Assembly: GCA_011525625.1 (NCBI GenBank)
Contig: WYAX01000001.1
Span: forward strand, 1 to 43,613
DNA: 43,613 nt
Direction: 5' to 3'
Source of the DNA: Nitrospira defluvii
GTDB lineage: Bacteria; Nitrospirota; Nitrospiria; Nitrospirales; Nitrospiraceae
Program-made: the position numbers and the translations under genes
Notes under the pieces: generated by a model
Told to the model about the DNA's origin: nothing
Databases searched by the model: none
What the model saw: only the letters and a program-made list of their open reading frames with translations
Shown: positions 1 to 8,009 of the stretch, one piece after another
Numbering within the stretch: the stretch's first letter is position 1
Layout: each line of letters begins with the position of its first letter

Positions 1-86
1 ACCGTCAGCGGCGGCATTCCCGGCTGGGGAATCTCTCGCCGGTCGCATTTGCCCAGCAGTGGGCCCGTCAACAGCCGGCGGCATGA
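1..86 (+). pseudogene. IS3-family transposase OrfB, C-terminal fragment (cut by window edge)
   Basis: Only the last 27 codons are present. The residues RRHSRLGNLSPVAF followed by QQWARQQPAA are typical of the C-terminus of IS3-family OrfB (DDE integrase fold), where the LSP segment follows the catalytic core. The fragment is partial because the contig starts inside it, not because of a visible mutation. It cannot be assigned to a particular IS without the upstream part. Confidence 0.7.
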
Positions 87-126
87 GGCTGCAACCTATG
101 GCGTCCACTATTGACGACCGGGGTCA
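1..126 (+). mobile_element. Right end of an IS3-family element at the contig edge
   Basis: The first 86 bases encode the last 27 residues and stop of an IS3-type OrfB transposase (frame from base 3, ending WARQQPAA then TGA). About 40 bases of untranslated end follow and finish in GGGGTCA, which fits the TG...CA termini common in IS3 elements. The same 126 bases recur in inverted orientation at 43488-43613. Sequence diverges right after GGGGTCA(G), so I place the insertion-sequence boundary at 126. The rest of the element lies outside the window. Confidence 0.75.
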
Positions 127-177
127 GGTTTCAGGTACACTGCCGGGCAATCACGTCATTGGATAGTGAGGTCTCCG

Positions 178-1228
178 TGAAATATCTTGTTGAGAGTGGG
201 CCCCCTGCATGGACTACAGTCACAGGCCATCACCAAGGGGGATCTCATGCGATTGATCACGACGAAGGAACTGCGAATCTTGCACATCGCGCCACGACAT
301 CATCACCTCATTCAGAGTCGGCTAGCGATTTTGCGCTATGCCCGACGAGTATGGATTCAAAGGTGCCGCCAGGCGGTTCGGCTTGGATCGCAAGACGGTC
401 CGGACCTGGCACCGCCGTTGGGTGGCCAGCGGGCCGACGGGGTTAGTCCCCCGTCATCCGCGTACACGCCGCCGACGTATTTCCGACGAGGCCGTGCGGT
501 TGATCGAGCAGGCGCGCCGCGAGTTGCAGTTCGGCGCCATGCGCACCCGGTTCTGGTTGGACCGGGTGCATCGCATCCGTGTCGCGGCTGCGACGATCCG
601 CCGGGTCTGTCGAGACCTCGGCTATCCTCCGATCCGGCGCACGGGCCCGCGACGTCCTCGGCAGCCGATCCTGTTCAGCAAAGAGCACCCCGGCGAGTGC
701 GTGCAGATCGATGTGAAGGAGGTGAACGTCGCCGGCCAGAAATGTTTTCAATACACGGCCCTCGATGACTGCACGCGGTATCGCGTCTTACGCCTCTATC
801 CGCGTAAGTATCACGGCACCAGTCTCGACTTCCTGGCCACTGTGCGACACACTCTTCCCTTTCCCATTCGCAAGGTTCAGGTCGACAATGGGACGGAATT
901 CCCCCTGGCCTTTGCGCTGGCCGTGCAAGAAGCCGGTATCCGCTTGCGGCACATCAAACCGCGTCGGCCCGAACAGAACGGCAAAGTCGAACGCAGTCAT
1001 CGCATCGACGAGGAGGAATTTTGGAGTCGCGCAACCTTTGACGAGTTCACGTCAGCTGCTCAGGCCCTACGCGCCTGGGAGCATCGCTACAACTACGACC
1101 GGTTTTCCATGGCGCTCCAGGGCCTGACGCCAGCGGAGAAACTGGCGACGTTTCTCTCGCCACTGACCCCATCATCACCGAACACGCCATGCACACATTC
1201 GGGGGCCGCTGCTTGACAAGTCATTACA
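178..1228 (+). mobile_element. IS481-type insertion sequence (approximate limits)
   Basis: About 1.05 kb containing one DDE transposase, a normal size for IS481 elements. The proposed ends are the 17-mer at 178-194 (TGAAATATCTTGTTGAG) and the reverse complement of 1212-1228 (TGTAATGACTTGTCAAG), which match at 12 of 17 positions. The transposase stop overlaps the right repeat, as is common in small IS. I see no clear target duplication, so the limits are tentative. Confidence 0.5.
338..1216 (+). CDS. IS481-type DDE transposase with N-terminus in another frame
   Basis: The 292-residue product has an N-terminal helix-turn-helix (GAARRFGLDRKTVRTWHRRW) and an integrase-core DDE domain. The likely acidic residues are the Asp in QIDVKEV, the Asp in VDNGTEF and the Glu in NGKVERSH. 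It catalyses transposition of its own element. The usual family N-terminus is not upstream in this frame. It is encoded in another frame from an ATG at 247, which has a good Shine-Dalgarno sequence (AAGGGGG), and reads through LAILRYA. Joining the halves needs a +1 shift near 341-344. Either the gene is mutated, it uses frameshifting, or a base is miscalled. Confidence 0.75.
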   Translation: MPDEYGFKGAARRFGLDRKTVRTWHRRWVASGPTGLVPRHPRTRRRRISDEAVRLIEQARRELQFGAMRTRFWLDRVHRIRVAAATIRRVCRDLGYPPIRRTGPRRPRQPILFSKEHPGECVQIDVKEVNVAGQKCFQYTALDDCTRYRVLRLYPRKYHGTSLDFLATVRHTLPFPIRKVQVDNGTEFPLAFALAVQEAGIRLRHIKPRRPEQNGKVERSHRIDEEEFWSRATFDEFTSAAQALRAWEHRYNYDRFSMALQGLTPAEKLATFLSPLTPSSPNTPCTHSGAAA

Positions 1229-1247
1229 CTCTAACAGGCGAGGGCGA

Positions 1248-1430
1248 ATGGTCACCGAGCGTCAAGTAAGGAGACGGATGATGGAACTTGGCACCGGCAT
1301 ACCACGTTCAACAGTAGCCATGCGGTCAGGGATGAGTGAGAACACGACTCGGCGGTATCGGATTAGTGAGGCGATTGTGAGGCACGCCGAGTTCTCGGGC
1401 AACTCGGCAGTCGAGCGTTGCCGGCATTGA
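1248..1430 (+). pseudogene. IS21-family IstA N-terminal remnant
   Basis: The 60-residue ORF begins MVTERQVRRRMMELG and continues with AMRSGMSENTTRRYR, which resembles the first helix-turn-helix of IS21 IstA transposases (usual pattern MVTxxQVRRL... AGMSxKTARKYR). It then loses similarity and stops after 60 residues, whereas IstA is about 400-500. No DDE domain and no istB follow. I read it as a decayed fragment left by an earlier insertion next to the IS481 element. Confidence 0.5.
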
Positions 1431-1743
1431 GTGGTTGAACGGCCTGCCCTTTGAACTCAGGGGTGAATCGTCGTCGCTGAGCCCTGTCATACCTGCTTGG
1501 GACGTATCGTGCCCCCATGTGAGGTGTTCATCAAACGCGGGGAGCTCATTGACAGCCGGCGGCTTGTTACGCTCGCACCGGTAACACTCGCCATCGCCGC
1601 CTCTCTCGCAACCGACTCTTCGAACAATGATCGCGTAGCTCGAGGTTCGGCACCAACAGACGCCGCGCGACAGGATCATGTACCGACTCAAGAATACCTG
1701 ACAACGTGCCGACATAAGCGGAGACAGAAAAAGGAGAACCGTG
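1431..1743. other. Intergenic region upstream of the STAS gene
   Basis: I see no convincing gene on either strand; the open frames here lack family signatures. The last 20 bases contain a strong ribosome binding site (AAAGGAG) for the STAS gene. A weak sigma-28-like arrangement is present: TCAAGAAT at 1688-1695, 12 bases, then GCCGACAT at 1708-1715. Confidence 0.4.
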
Positions 1744-2046
1744 ATGCTCACCGTGGAAGCTTCACCGGACGGCACAACGCTGACGTTCAAGCCGGTCGGC
1801 CGTTTCGATGGCAAGATTTACCAGGAGTTCCAGGATGCCTATCAACGGAGCGCTGAGCCCACCAGCCACTATATGGTGGATTTTGATCGGATTGATTACA
1901 TCGACAGTTCGGGCCTTGGCATGCTGCTCAAGCTGCGAGAGCGCGCAGGCGGGAGCAAGACGAGAGTCCACTTGCTGAACTGTTCATCGGAGATCAAGAA
2001 AATTCTTAGGATCGCCAATTTTCACTCGTTGTTCACCGTCGCATGA
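1744..2046 (+). CDS. STAS-domain anti-sigma factor antagonist
   Basis: A single STAS domain of 100 residues, the usual length for SpoIIAA/RsbV-like proteins. Such proteins switch partners: the unphosphorylated form binds an anti-sigma kinase, and phosphorylation of a Ser in the DSSG loop releases it. The loop is visible as YIDSSGLGML (Ser55/Ser56). I chose ATG 1744 because AAGGAG lies 7 bases upstream; GTG 1741 is also possible. Its stop overlaps the next start (ATGA at 2043), so it is translationally coupled to a protein carrying both a phosphatase and an anti-sigma-type ATPase domain, its likely partner. The target sigma factor or effector is not in the window. Confidence 0.88.
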   Translation: MLTVEASPDGTTLTFKPVGRFDGKIYQEFQDAYQRSAEPTSHYMVDFDRIDYIDSSGLGMLLKLRERAGGSKTRVHLLNCSSEIKKILRIANFHSLFTVA

Positions 2047-3734
2047 AAATACTGGTCGCTGATGACACCATAGTCAACCGCCGTATTCTAGAGGCCATGC
2101 TGGGCAAGGACGGCCATACCGTAGTCCTGGCCGAAGACGGCAAACAAGCCGTTGCGCTCTTCGAGCAGGAACAGCCGGATCTCATTATCATGGACATCAT
2201 GATGCCGGAGATGGACGGCTACCAGGCGACCAAGCTGATTAAACAGCGGACCGGATCTCGCTTCGTACCAGTGATGTTTTTGACCGCCGTGACCGACGGA
2301 AAAGACTTGGCCGCATGCATCACCCAGGGCGGGGACGATTTTCTCACCAAGCCATACAATCACACCATCCTCCGCGCCAAGATCGCTGCCTGGGAGCGCA
2401 TCCACGATCTTCATGCCACGGTGATGGCACAGAAAGAGGAACTGGAAGATCACCACGCCCGGTTTCTTCATGAGCAGGATGTGGCCAGCCTCATCAGGAA
2501 TAATGTCCTGAGGGGCGGTTGCCTGGACGAGATCGGCATCAAATACCATTTGACTCCTGCAGCAACGCTCAGCGGTGACTTGATTCTGGCGGCGACGCAC
2601 CCGACGGGCGTACTCCATCTCATGATCGGCGACTTTACCGGGCACGGACTCTCGGCGGCGATTGGAGCATTGCCCGTAGCTGATATCTTCCATCGTATGA
2701 CCGAGCGAGGATTCACACTCCGCGATATCCTGATCGAACTCAATCGGAAGCTCAAACGAACCCTGCCGACCGGATTGTTCTGCGCCGCCAGCCTGGTCGA
2801 GCTCGATGCCCGACGCGGTAGTGCCGCGATCTGGAACGGCGGCTTGCCTGATGTACTTGTCTTTAACTCCGGCGCAGGATGCCGGCTCCGGATCACATCC
2901 CAACATCCACCGCTGGGCGTGCTGGATGAGGCAGAACTTCACACCGGGATGCAGGAAGTCTCGCTTGAACCGGGGGACCGCCTGTATCTCTACTCCGATG
3001 GCGTGATCGAGGCCTGCAACACCACCGGCGGCCAGTTTGGAGAATCCCGCCTCATCGAGGGCCTCACCAATAACCGGGAACCCGATCGGCTGTTCGATGA
3101 GATTCTCGCCAGCCTCGCGTCGTTCATCGCAGGAAGCGTTCAACAAGACGACGTGACCTTGGTGGAACTCCCTTGCGACCTCGTCACGGCACGCCTACTG
3201 GCACCTAAGCTCAACGCCCTTCCTCAGCATGCATGGCCGCTGGAATGGCAGATGGAAGTAACCCTCCCTCCGAGTGCAGTCCGCGCCGTCGATCCAGTGC
3301 CTGAGCTACTGCAGATACTGAATCACGTGCCGGGATTGCCCCGACACAAAGAACGCCTGTTCGTAGTCCTGGCCGAGTTGGTGACGAATGCCATCGACCA
3401 TGGCCTGTTGGGCTTGGACTCATCCTTGAAACACTTGCCGGAGGGATTCGATGCCTATTACCGGGAGCGCGAGACGCGCCTCGCCGAGTTGCGTGACGGG
3501 CATCTCAGAATCGCCTTAACCCATGCGCCGTTGAATGGAGGGAGCCAGCTGACGATCCGCATTGAAGACAGCGGACCCGGATTCGATTTTACACGGCCGC
3601 CCGTGGATCTGGCGGCAAACGGCATGGTCGCGGGTCGCGGAATTGCGCTCCTCCGCTCCCTGTGCCAGAAAATCAGCTTCCATGGCAAGGGCAACTGCGT
3701 AGAAGCGGTGTACGTCATAGAGTCGGCCGCGTGA
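2043..3734 (+). CDS. Response regulator with PP2C (SpoIIE/RsbU) phosphatase and HATPase domains
   Basis: 563 residues in three parts. (1) A receiver domain, about 1-120, with acidic pair D7/D8, phospho-acceptor D51 (IIMDIMMPEMDG) and K103 (LTKPY). (2) A SpoIIE-type PP2C phosphatase, about 165-378, with metal-binding Asp motifs SGDL, GDFTGHG (196-202), YSDG (317-320) and QQDD. (3) A C-terminal RsbW-like HATPase domain, about 400-560, with N box ELVTNAIDHG and G box DSGPGF. It should respond to an upstream histidine kinase, dephosphorylate the STAS partner encoded just before it, and possibly phosphorylate or bind it through the ATPase domain. Carrying both opposing activities in one chain is a known but uncommon design. 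The cognate kinase is not seen here. Lying directly upstream of the Tad locus, it may regulate pilus or surface behaviour. Confidence 0.9.
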   Translation: MKILVADDTIVNRRILEAMLGKDGHTVVLAEDGKQAVALFEQEQPDLIIMDIMMPEMDGYQATKLIKQRTGSRFVPVMFLTAVTDGKDLAACITQGGDDFLTKPYNHTILRAKIAAWERIHDLHATVMAQKEELEDHHARFLHEQDVASLIRNNVLRGGCLDEIGIKYHLTPAATLSGDLILAATHPTGVLHLMIGDFTGHGLSAAIGALPVADIFHRMTERGFTLRDILIELNRKLKRTLPTGLFCAASLVELDARRGSAAIWNGGLPDVLVFNSGAGCRLRITSQHPPLGVLDEAELHTGMQEVSLEPGDRLYLYSDGVIEACNTTGGQFGESRLIEGLTNNREPDRLFDEILASLASFIAGSVQQDDVTLVELPCDLVTARLLAPKLNALPQHAWPLEWQMEVTLPPSAVRAVDPVPELLQILNHVPGLPRHKERLFVVLAELVTNAIDHGLLGLDSSLKHLPEGFDAYYRERETRLAELRDGHLRIALTHAPLNGGSQLTIRIEDSGPGFDFTRPPVDLAANGMVAGRGIALLRSLCQKISFHGKGNCVEAVYVIESAA

Positions 3735-3831
3735 AGCAGGGGCCGCCTGGCAAGCGGCAAGGGGAATCGGTTAGGGAGCACTCCTTCCCCAGCCTCCAAC
3801 CCTCTTTTTTTCACGCCTCACCAGCCGCTCC

Positions 3832-3859
3832 TACAGTTTAATGGAAACCCAGCCGATAA
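3832..3859 (+). promoter_or_regulatory. Sigma-28 (FliA)-like promoter upstream of flp
   Basis: TACAGTTT at 3832-3839 matches the sigma-28 -35 consensus TAAAGTTT at 7 of 8 positions, and GCCGATAA at 3852-3859 matches the -10 consensus exactly. The spacer is 12 bases; the enterobacterial optimum is 11. It ends 39 bases before the flp start. A short inverted repeat (AATGTAAG at 3861-3868 with CTCACATT at 3875-3882) follows and may be an operator or leader hairpin. No experiment supports it. Confidence 0.55.
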
Positions 3860-3898
3860 GAATGTAAGAACTATCTCACATTCACCAGGAGGTCACGC

Positions 3899-4063
3899 AT
3901 GGAATCCCCTTTTCTCCGTTTTCTTAGAGAAGAAGACGGCGCCACGGCAATCGAGTACGCGCTGCTGGCATCTGGCATCGCAGCTGTCATCGCCACAGCC
4001 ACATTCCTCCTCGGCGGCCGGATCAATACCGTCTTCAACCGGATCGCCGGATTGATACGATAA
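3899..4063 (+). CDS. flp: Flp-type pilin
   Basis: A 54-residue prepilin typical of Flp/TadA pili. It has a short charged leader (MESPFLRFLREEDG), then ATAIEYALLASG with the Glu-Tyr pair found after the cleavage site in Flp pilins, and one hydrophobic helix. The prepilin peptidase encoded immediately downstream would cleave after the Gly, and the mature subunit would polymerise into the pilus. CAGGAGG lies 8 bases before the ATG. The stop and the next start overlap (TAATG). Only one flp copy is present. Codon use and position leave little doubt. Confidence 0.92.
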   Translation: MESPFLRFLREEDGATAIEYALLASGIAAVIATATFLLGGRINTVFNRIAGLIR

Positions 4064-4608
4064 TGGACGGCGTGTCGGTGGGACTTCTGCCGCCCGGCCC
4101 ATCAATGTGGACATGCGTGTGGTTCACCGTGCTGGTCCTGGGGGCAGGCAGCGACCTCCGTTGCGCGAAGATTCCGAACTGGCTCACCTATTCGGCCATG
4201 GGCGGTGGTCTGTTGTTCCACACGACCCAGGAGGGCCTATCCGGTCTCAGCCAGAGCGTTGGGGGCCTCCTCATAGGACTCGCACTGTTCCTGGCGTTTT
4301 ATCTTCTCGGCGGCATGGGCGCAGGGGATGTGAAATTCATGGGCGCAGTCGGCAGCATGGTAGGCTTGTCTGGAATCCTCCCTGCCGCCTTTGTCATCAC
4401 ACTCCTCGGCGGTGCCTATGCGGCGGTGTTGGCAACCTGCCATTGGGGAATCGGCACGGGTGCGCGGCGCATCCTGTCGCCGTTTCTTGCGTGGGCACTC
4501 ACAGGCCGGCTCGCCCTCGCACCTCCGGACACTCAACCGAAGCTACGATACGGCGTCGTCATCGCTGCCGGAACAGTCGTGGCACAGTGGTGGACCGGAC
4601 ACCTCTAA
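4063..4608 (+). CDS. cpaA: Prepilin peptidase CpaA/TadV (A24 family)
   Basis: A 181-residue integral membrane aspartyl protease of the short TadV type, which lacks the N-terminal methylase domain of PilD. The two catalytic Asp motifs are visible: GSDLRCAKIPNWLT near residue 30 and GMGAGDVKFMGA (GxGD) near residue 88, separated by hydrophobic helices. It processes the Flp pilin, and probably the TadE/TadG pseudopilins, at the cytoplasmic membrane. The start overlaps the flp stop, so the two are coupled. Confidence 0.92.
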   Translation: MDGVSVGLLPPGPSMWTCVWFTVLVLGAGSDLRCAKIPNWLTYSAMGGGLLFHTTQEGLSGLSQSVGGLLIGLALFLAFYLLGGMGAGDVKFMGAVGSMVGLSGILPAAFVITLLGGAYAAVLATCHWGIGTGARRILSPFLAWALTGRLALAPPDTQPKLRYGVVIAAGTVVAQWWTGHL

Positions 4609-4657
4609 GCTCCCGCCACTCGCCTCTCACCTTCCTCATAGCCCATTTCCACGCCTG

Positions 4658-4684
4658 TCAAGTTTCTGCAGATTCAGCCGATAG
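4658..4684 (+). promoter_or_regulatory. Sigma-28 (FliA)-like promoter upstream of cpaB
   Basis: TCAAGTTT at 4658-4665 (7 of 8 to TAAAGTTT), exactly 11 bases, then GCCGATAG at 4677-4684 (7 of 8 to GCCGATAA). It lies in the 185-base gap between cpaA and cpaB, about 110 bases before the cpaB start, so it could start transcription of the rest of the Tad locus with a structured leader. Motif evidence only. Confidence 0.55.
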
Positions 4685-4699
4685 GTAACCGTTGCATGT

Positions 4700-4770
4700 C
4701 GTTCTCTACCGTCTCTTGGGAGAACGCGGAGTAGCAAGATCACCGGGATCACCGTTCTCCTAACTACTCC
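4700..4770 (+). promoter_or_regulatory. Leader of cpaB with mutually exclusive pairings
   Basis: GGAGAACG at 4719-4726 can pair either with an upstream CGTTCTC (4700-4706) or with a downstream CGTTCTCC (4753-4760). GGAGTAG at 4728-4734 can pair with CTACTCC at 4764-4770, giving an A-B-A'-B' pseudoknot order with the second choice. The segment ends 23 bases before the cpaB ATG. The alternatives suggest an attenuator-like or protein-binding leader; it matches no riboswitch class I know. Confidence 0.4.
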
Positions 4771-4793
4771 CGTTCTGAAAGGCATCCTCACTC

Positions 4794-6005
4794 ATGACAC
4801 CTCAACGACGAGCGCTGATCATAGTGGCGCTGGGAGGCCTCATCGGACTGGTCACCAGTCTCTGGGCCTATCAATGGCTGCAGGACATCACGGAACAGAC
4901 GCGTCTTGACATGGAAGCGAAGGGCCGAACAATCCCTATTGCCGTGGCTGCCGCCGATTTAGCCTGGGGCGAGGTGCTGGCCGACGACGCGGTGCGCATG
5001 GTTCCTTTTCCGGCCGATACAGTGCCCGCAGGCCATTTTGCCTCTGCAGACACACTAAAAGGCCGGGTCGTCATCATGGATGTGAAGCAACATGAGCCGA
5101 TCCTCGAATCGAAGCTCGCCCCGGCGACCGTCACATCGGGTGGCGTCGCGGCCGTGACGCATCCGGAGAAACGCGCCGTCGCCGTCAAAGTGGATGATGT
5201 GGTGGCAGTAGGCGGGTTCATCAAACCCGGCGACCGCGTCGATGTCCTTACGACCGTGCGCCGGCCAGGCAAAACCGACGACCCGGTCACAAAGGTCGTC
5301 CTGGAAAACGTGAGGGTGCTGGCCATGGGGCAGGACACCGAGCGCACCGCGCAGACCGACAAGGCCGCGAAGAATCAAGAGTCCAAACTCTCCATCCCCT
5401 CGGTCATGACGCTAGAGGTCGCGCCGGACGAGGCCGAAAAACTCGCGCTCGCGTCGACCGAAGGCAAGGTGCAGTTGGCGCTGCGCAACCCTCAAAGCGT
5501 GATTGCAGTCACCACGACGGGTGCCACGATTTCGTCCTTGCTGGCGTCGTTCGGTGGAGACACCGGTCTGCACAAGGAACCATCGCCGGCTTTCTCGAAC
5601 CGAACCCAGGCACGGGCGGTGCCCCGACCCACCCGCCTTCCTGCGCCACCCCGGTCGGCCGGCAGTCCTTCGGATGGATCAGTAAGAGACCTGCCCCCTG
5701 TCGTGGCCGCACCAACGACCGAACCGATGCGCGCACCGGTCGTCACCGTAGCCGTTCCGGCAGAGTCGACGGTCACACTCGAGCATTCGCCATCTGCGGC
5801 GTCGACACCGGCGGATGGTCTGCGGCTCACCGACTCCCGGCCCTCCATGGAACCGTCGCCCTCGTCGTCCCCCTCACCTCCCGTAGCCAAGGGACTGCCG
5901 CCGGTGTCGGTCGAGCTCATCAAGGGTATGACGCGGACCAATGTCGCGTTTGAACCGGCCGAAGCGGGCGCGACACACGCGGTCTCGAACGGAGCATCCA
6001 AATGA
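4794..6005 (+). CDS. cpaB: Flp pilus assembly protein CpaB/RcpC
   Basis: A 403-residue periplasmic protein with an N-terminal membrane anchor (ALIIVALGGLIGLVTSLWAY), a SAF-like domain (about 45-105; IPIAVAAADLAWGEVL) and the RcpC-type domain (about 120-240; VAVKVDDVVAVGGFIKPGDR, a CpaB hallmark). The C-terminal 150 residues are Pro/Ser/Thr-rich and low in complexity, longer than in many homologues and probably disordered. CpaB works with the secretin encoded next and may bind peptidoglycan. It overlaps cpaC by ATGA. Confidence 0.92.
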   Translation: MTPQRRALIIVALGGLIGLVTSLWAYQWLQDITEQTRLDMEAKGRTIPIAVAAADLAWGEVLADDAVRMVPFPADTVPAGHFASADTLKGRVVIMDVKQHEPILESKLAPATVTSGGVAAVTHPEKRAVAVKVDDVVAVGGFIKPGDRVDVLTTVRRPGKTDDPVTKVVLENVRVLAMGQDTERTAQTDKAAKNQESKLSIPSVMTLEVAPDEAEKLALASTEGKVQLALRNPQSVIAVTTTGATISSLLASFGGDTGLHKEPSPAFSNRTQARAVPRPTRLPAPPRSAGSPSDGSVRDLPPVVAAPTTEPMRAPVVTVAVPAESTVTLEHSPSAASTPADGLRLTDSRPSMEPSPSSSPSPPVAKGLPPVSVELIKGMTRTNVAFEPAEAGATHAVSNGASK

Positions 6006-7459
6006 CCGCCTGGGGAGAGACGTACCGATGGACCCTGCGTGGTGTCGGCGCGGGGCTGTTCGCCCTATTCCTGGTAACAGTCGCCCCGGCCCAAGAAGTC
6101 GCCTCCCTGGATATCCAGACTCGCGTACCCCGGCCATTGTCCCTGATCACCGGTAAATCGCTGGTGTTAGATAGCCCGATCCCGTTTTCTCGCGCCTCCA
6201 TCGCGAACCCGGATATTGCCGATACCATCGTGCTTTCTCCGAAGCAGCTGTATGTGATCGGAAAAGCCGCCGGCACAACCAATCTGACGTTATGGGATGC
6301 CGAAGGGAGCGTGTACGCCCTCTATGACCTCGCCGTGTCGCCGGACCTCACGCGCCTGAAAGAACATCTGCATCAGCTGTTTCCGGACGAAAAGAATCTT
6401 CAGGTCATGGCCGCCCACGACCACCTGACATTGACGGGCACCGTGAGCAGCGCGACCCATGTGTCCGAGGCCGTGGTAGTGGCTGAGAGCTATGCGCGAC
6501 AGAAAGTGATCAATCTGCTGCACGTCGGCGGGCTTCACCAAGTCATGCTAGAAGTGCGGGTGGCCGAGATGGAGCGCACGCTCCTGAGGCGGCTGGGTGT
6601 GAACCTGGCGGCGGCGAGTGGTGGCCAGTCGTTCGGCGTGTCCTCGCTGAAGAATTTAGTCTCGGTGTTGCCGCCAACCGATCCATCCGCCGCGCTCGTG
6701 GCAGGCCCGGTTGGCCTGGGCGTGAGTCAGGCCGTCAATGCACTGCTTCGCTTTCAGACCGGCTCGACAAGCTGGACCGGCTTCATCGATGCGCTAAAAG
6801 AGGAAAATCTCGTCAAAGTGCTGGCCGAACCGACCCTTGTGGCGCTCAGCGGGCAGGACGCTCACTTTCTGGCAGGCGGAGAATTTCCCATCCCGGTTCC
6901 TCAGGCATTCGGCGTCACAACGATCCAATTCAAGAAATTCGGCATTCAACTGAACTTCAATCCGGTCGTGCTCAGCCCGACCCGCATCAGCGTCACAGTG
7001 GCGCCTGAAGTATCAGACCTGGATTTTTCCAACGGGCTGTCGCTGCAGGGGTTCGTGGTGCCGGCCATCACCACCAGGCGGGCCTCCACGGTCGTCGAGT
7101 TAGAAGACGGACAGAGTTTTGCCGTTGCGGGGCTGCTTCGAGATACCGTGCGGGAAACTGTGTCCAAATTTCCCGTCCTAGGAGACATCCCGATTCTCGG
7201 CGCCCTGTTCCGCAGTTCGTCGTTCCAAAAAAATGAAACGGAACTCGTCATCATCGTGACCCCGCGCCTCGTGACGCCGGTCACGGAGGCTGAGTTGCCA
7301 CTTCCCACTGGGCAGTATCTGGAGCCGGACGACGTCGATTTCTACTTGATGGGACGGCTCCAGAGCAGGAAGGACAAAGTCGGCACGCCACTCCCGTCGG
7401 CGACGCAGCTACCCTTCGAGGACAGGCTGGCAGGGCCAGTGGGACATATGCTGCCGTAG
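6002..7459 (+). CDS. cpaC: Tad secretin CpaC/RcpA
   Basis: A 485-residue outer-membrane secretin. A signal peptide (to about residue 30, ending VAPAQE) is followed by a pilus-type N domain (about 35-110; LSLITGKSLVLDSP), a BON/N1-like region and the secretin domain (about 240-420; VLAEPTLVALSGQDAHFLAGGEFPIP in two stretches, then FPVLGDIPILGALFRSS). It forms the outer-membrane channel for the Flp pilus. It starts inside the cpaB stop, consistent with one operon. Confidence 0.93.
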   Translation: MTAWGETYRWTLRGVGAGLFALFLVTVAPAQEVASLDIQTRVPRPLSLITGKSLVLDSPIPFSRASIANPDIADTIVLSPKQLYVIGKAAGTTNLTLWDAEGSVYALYDLAVSPDLTRLKEHLHQLFPDEKNLQVMAAHDHLTLTGTVSSATHVSEAVVVAESYARQKVINLLHVGGLHQVMLEVRVAEMERTLLRRLGVNLAAASGGQSFGVSSLKNLVSVLPPTDPSAALVAGPVGLGVSQAVNALLRFQTGSTSWTGFIDALKEENLVKVLAEPTLVALSGQDAHFLAGGEFPIPVPQAFGVTTIQFKKFGIQLNFNPVVLSPTRISVTVAPEVSDLDFSNGLSLQGFVVPAITTRRASTVVELEDGQSFAVAGLLRDTVRETVSKFPVLGDIPILGALFRSSSFQKNETELVIIVTPRLVTPVTEAELPLPTGQYLEPDDVDFYLMGRLQSRKDKVGTPLPSATQLPFEDRLAGPVGHMLP

Positions 7460-7531
7460 CGAGATACCGCGCGAACAAGAGGCGTAAGGCAAGGGGACGA
7501 TTTCAGGATAAACCGGATGATGGAGGCGTTC

Positions 7532-7870
7532 GTGAACCAAAGCACCCTGTTGATGATCGTATCGATCGGGTTGATCGCCGATCTGACGGTGGGCTGCGCG
7601 AGTCCGACGCCACTGCGAAACGATTTCGGCCACTCGATAGAGGCGATGAAACATGCGCAACGGCCTGACGCCGCGAGAGCCCAGGGGATCGTTCCCATGG
7701 AAGGCCTGGACGGACGAGCCGCACAGGCCGTCATCCAGAATTATCTGGATACCTTCGGTAAGGGGAAAACGGCGGGCCAATCCCAAGCGCTAATCCAGCC
7801 TCCGGCTGGATTCACCGAAGCCATCGGAGCGTCAGGGCTGCCACCCGGCGGAGTCGCGACGGGCCCATAG
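7532..7870 (+). CDS. Small Tad-locus lipoprotein-like protein
   Basis: The product is 112 residues from GTG 7532, chosen because TGGAGG lies just upstream; an in-frame ATG at 7517 has no such site. A hydrophobic N-terminal segment ends VGCASPTPLRND. The Cys is a plausible lipidation site, although the -3 residue is Thr rather than Leu. The segment NDFGHSIEAMKHAQ...GLDGRAAQAVIQNY resembles small secreted proteins often found between the secretin and TadE genes of Tad loci, where they occupy the CpaD/RcpB position. Function unproven; possibly a pilotin or secretin-stabilising factor. Confidence 0.7.
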   Translation: MNQSTLLMIVSIGLIADLTVGCASPTPLRNDFGHSIEAMKHAQRPDAARAQGIVPMEGLDGRAAQAVIQNYLDTFGKGKTAGQSQALIQPPAGFTEAIGASGLPPGGVATGP

Positions 7871-8009
7871 ACGCGTGAACAGTGAACCATGACGCGTCAT
7901 ACGAGGGGGACGGGATCTCTGACATGCGACACCTACCACTCGCCCCTCACCCCGAGCTGAAAGACGAAATCCGAACGACGAGATGCGAGCGACTCACGAG
8001 GGGCGTTGC

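Noticed and set aside
1326..1814. Open frame of 162 codons on the minus strand upstream of and over the STAS gene
   Set aside because: It overlaps a well-supported gene, has no domain features and no ribosome binding site; GC-rich shadow frame.
2088..3146. Open frame of 352 codons antisense to the receiver-phosphatase gene
   Set aside because: Antisense of a gene with unmistakable domains; its residues show no family pattern.
3735..3831. T run after CCCTC near 3800-3811 as a terminator of the phosphatase gene
   Set aside because: The possible stem (AGGG with CCCT) is only 4 bases with a 23-base loop; too weak to call.
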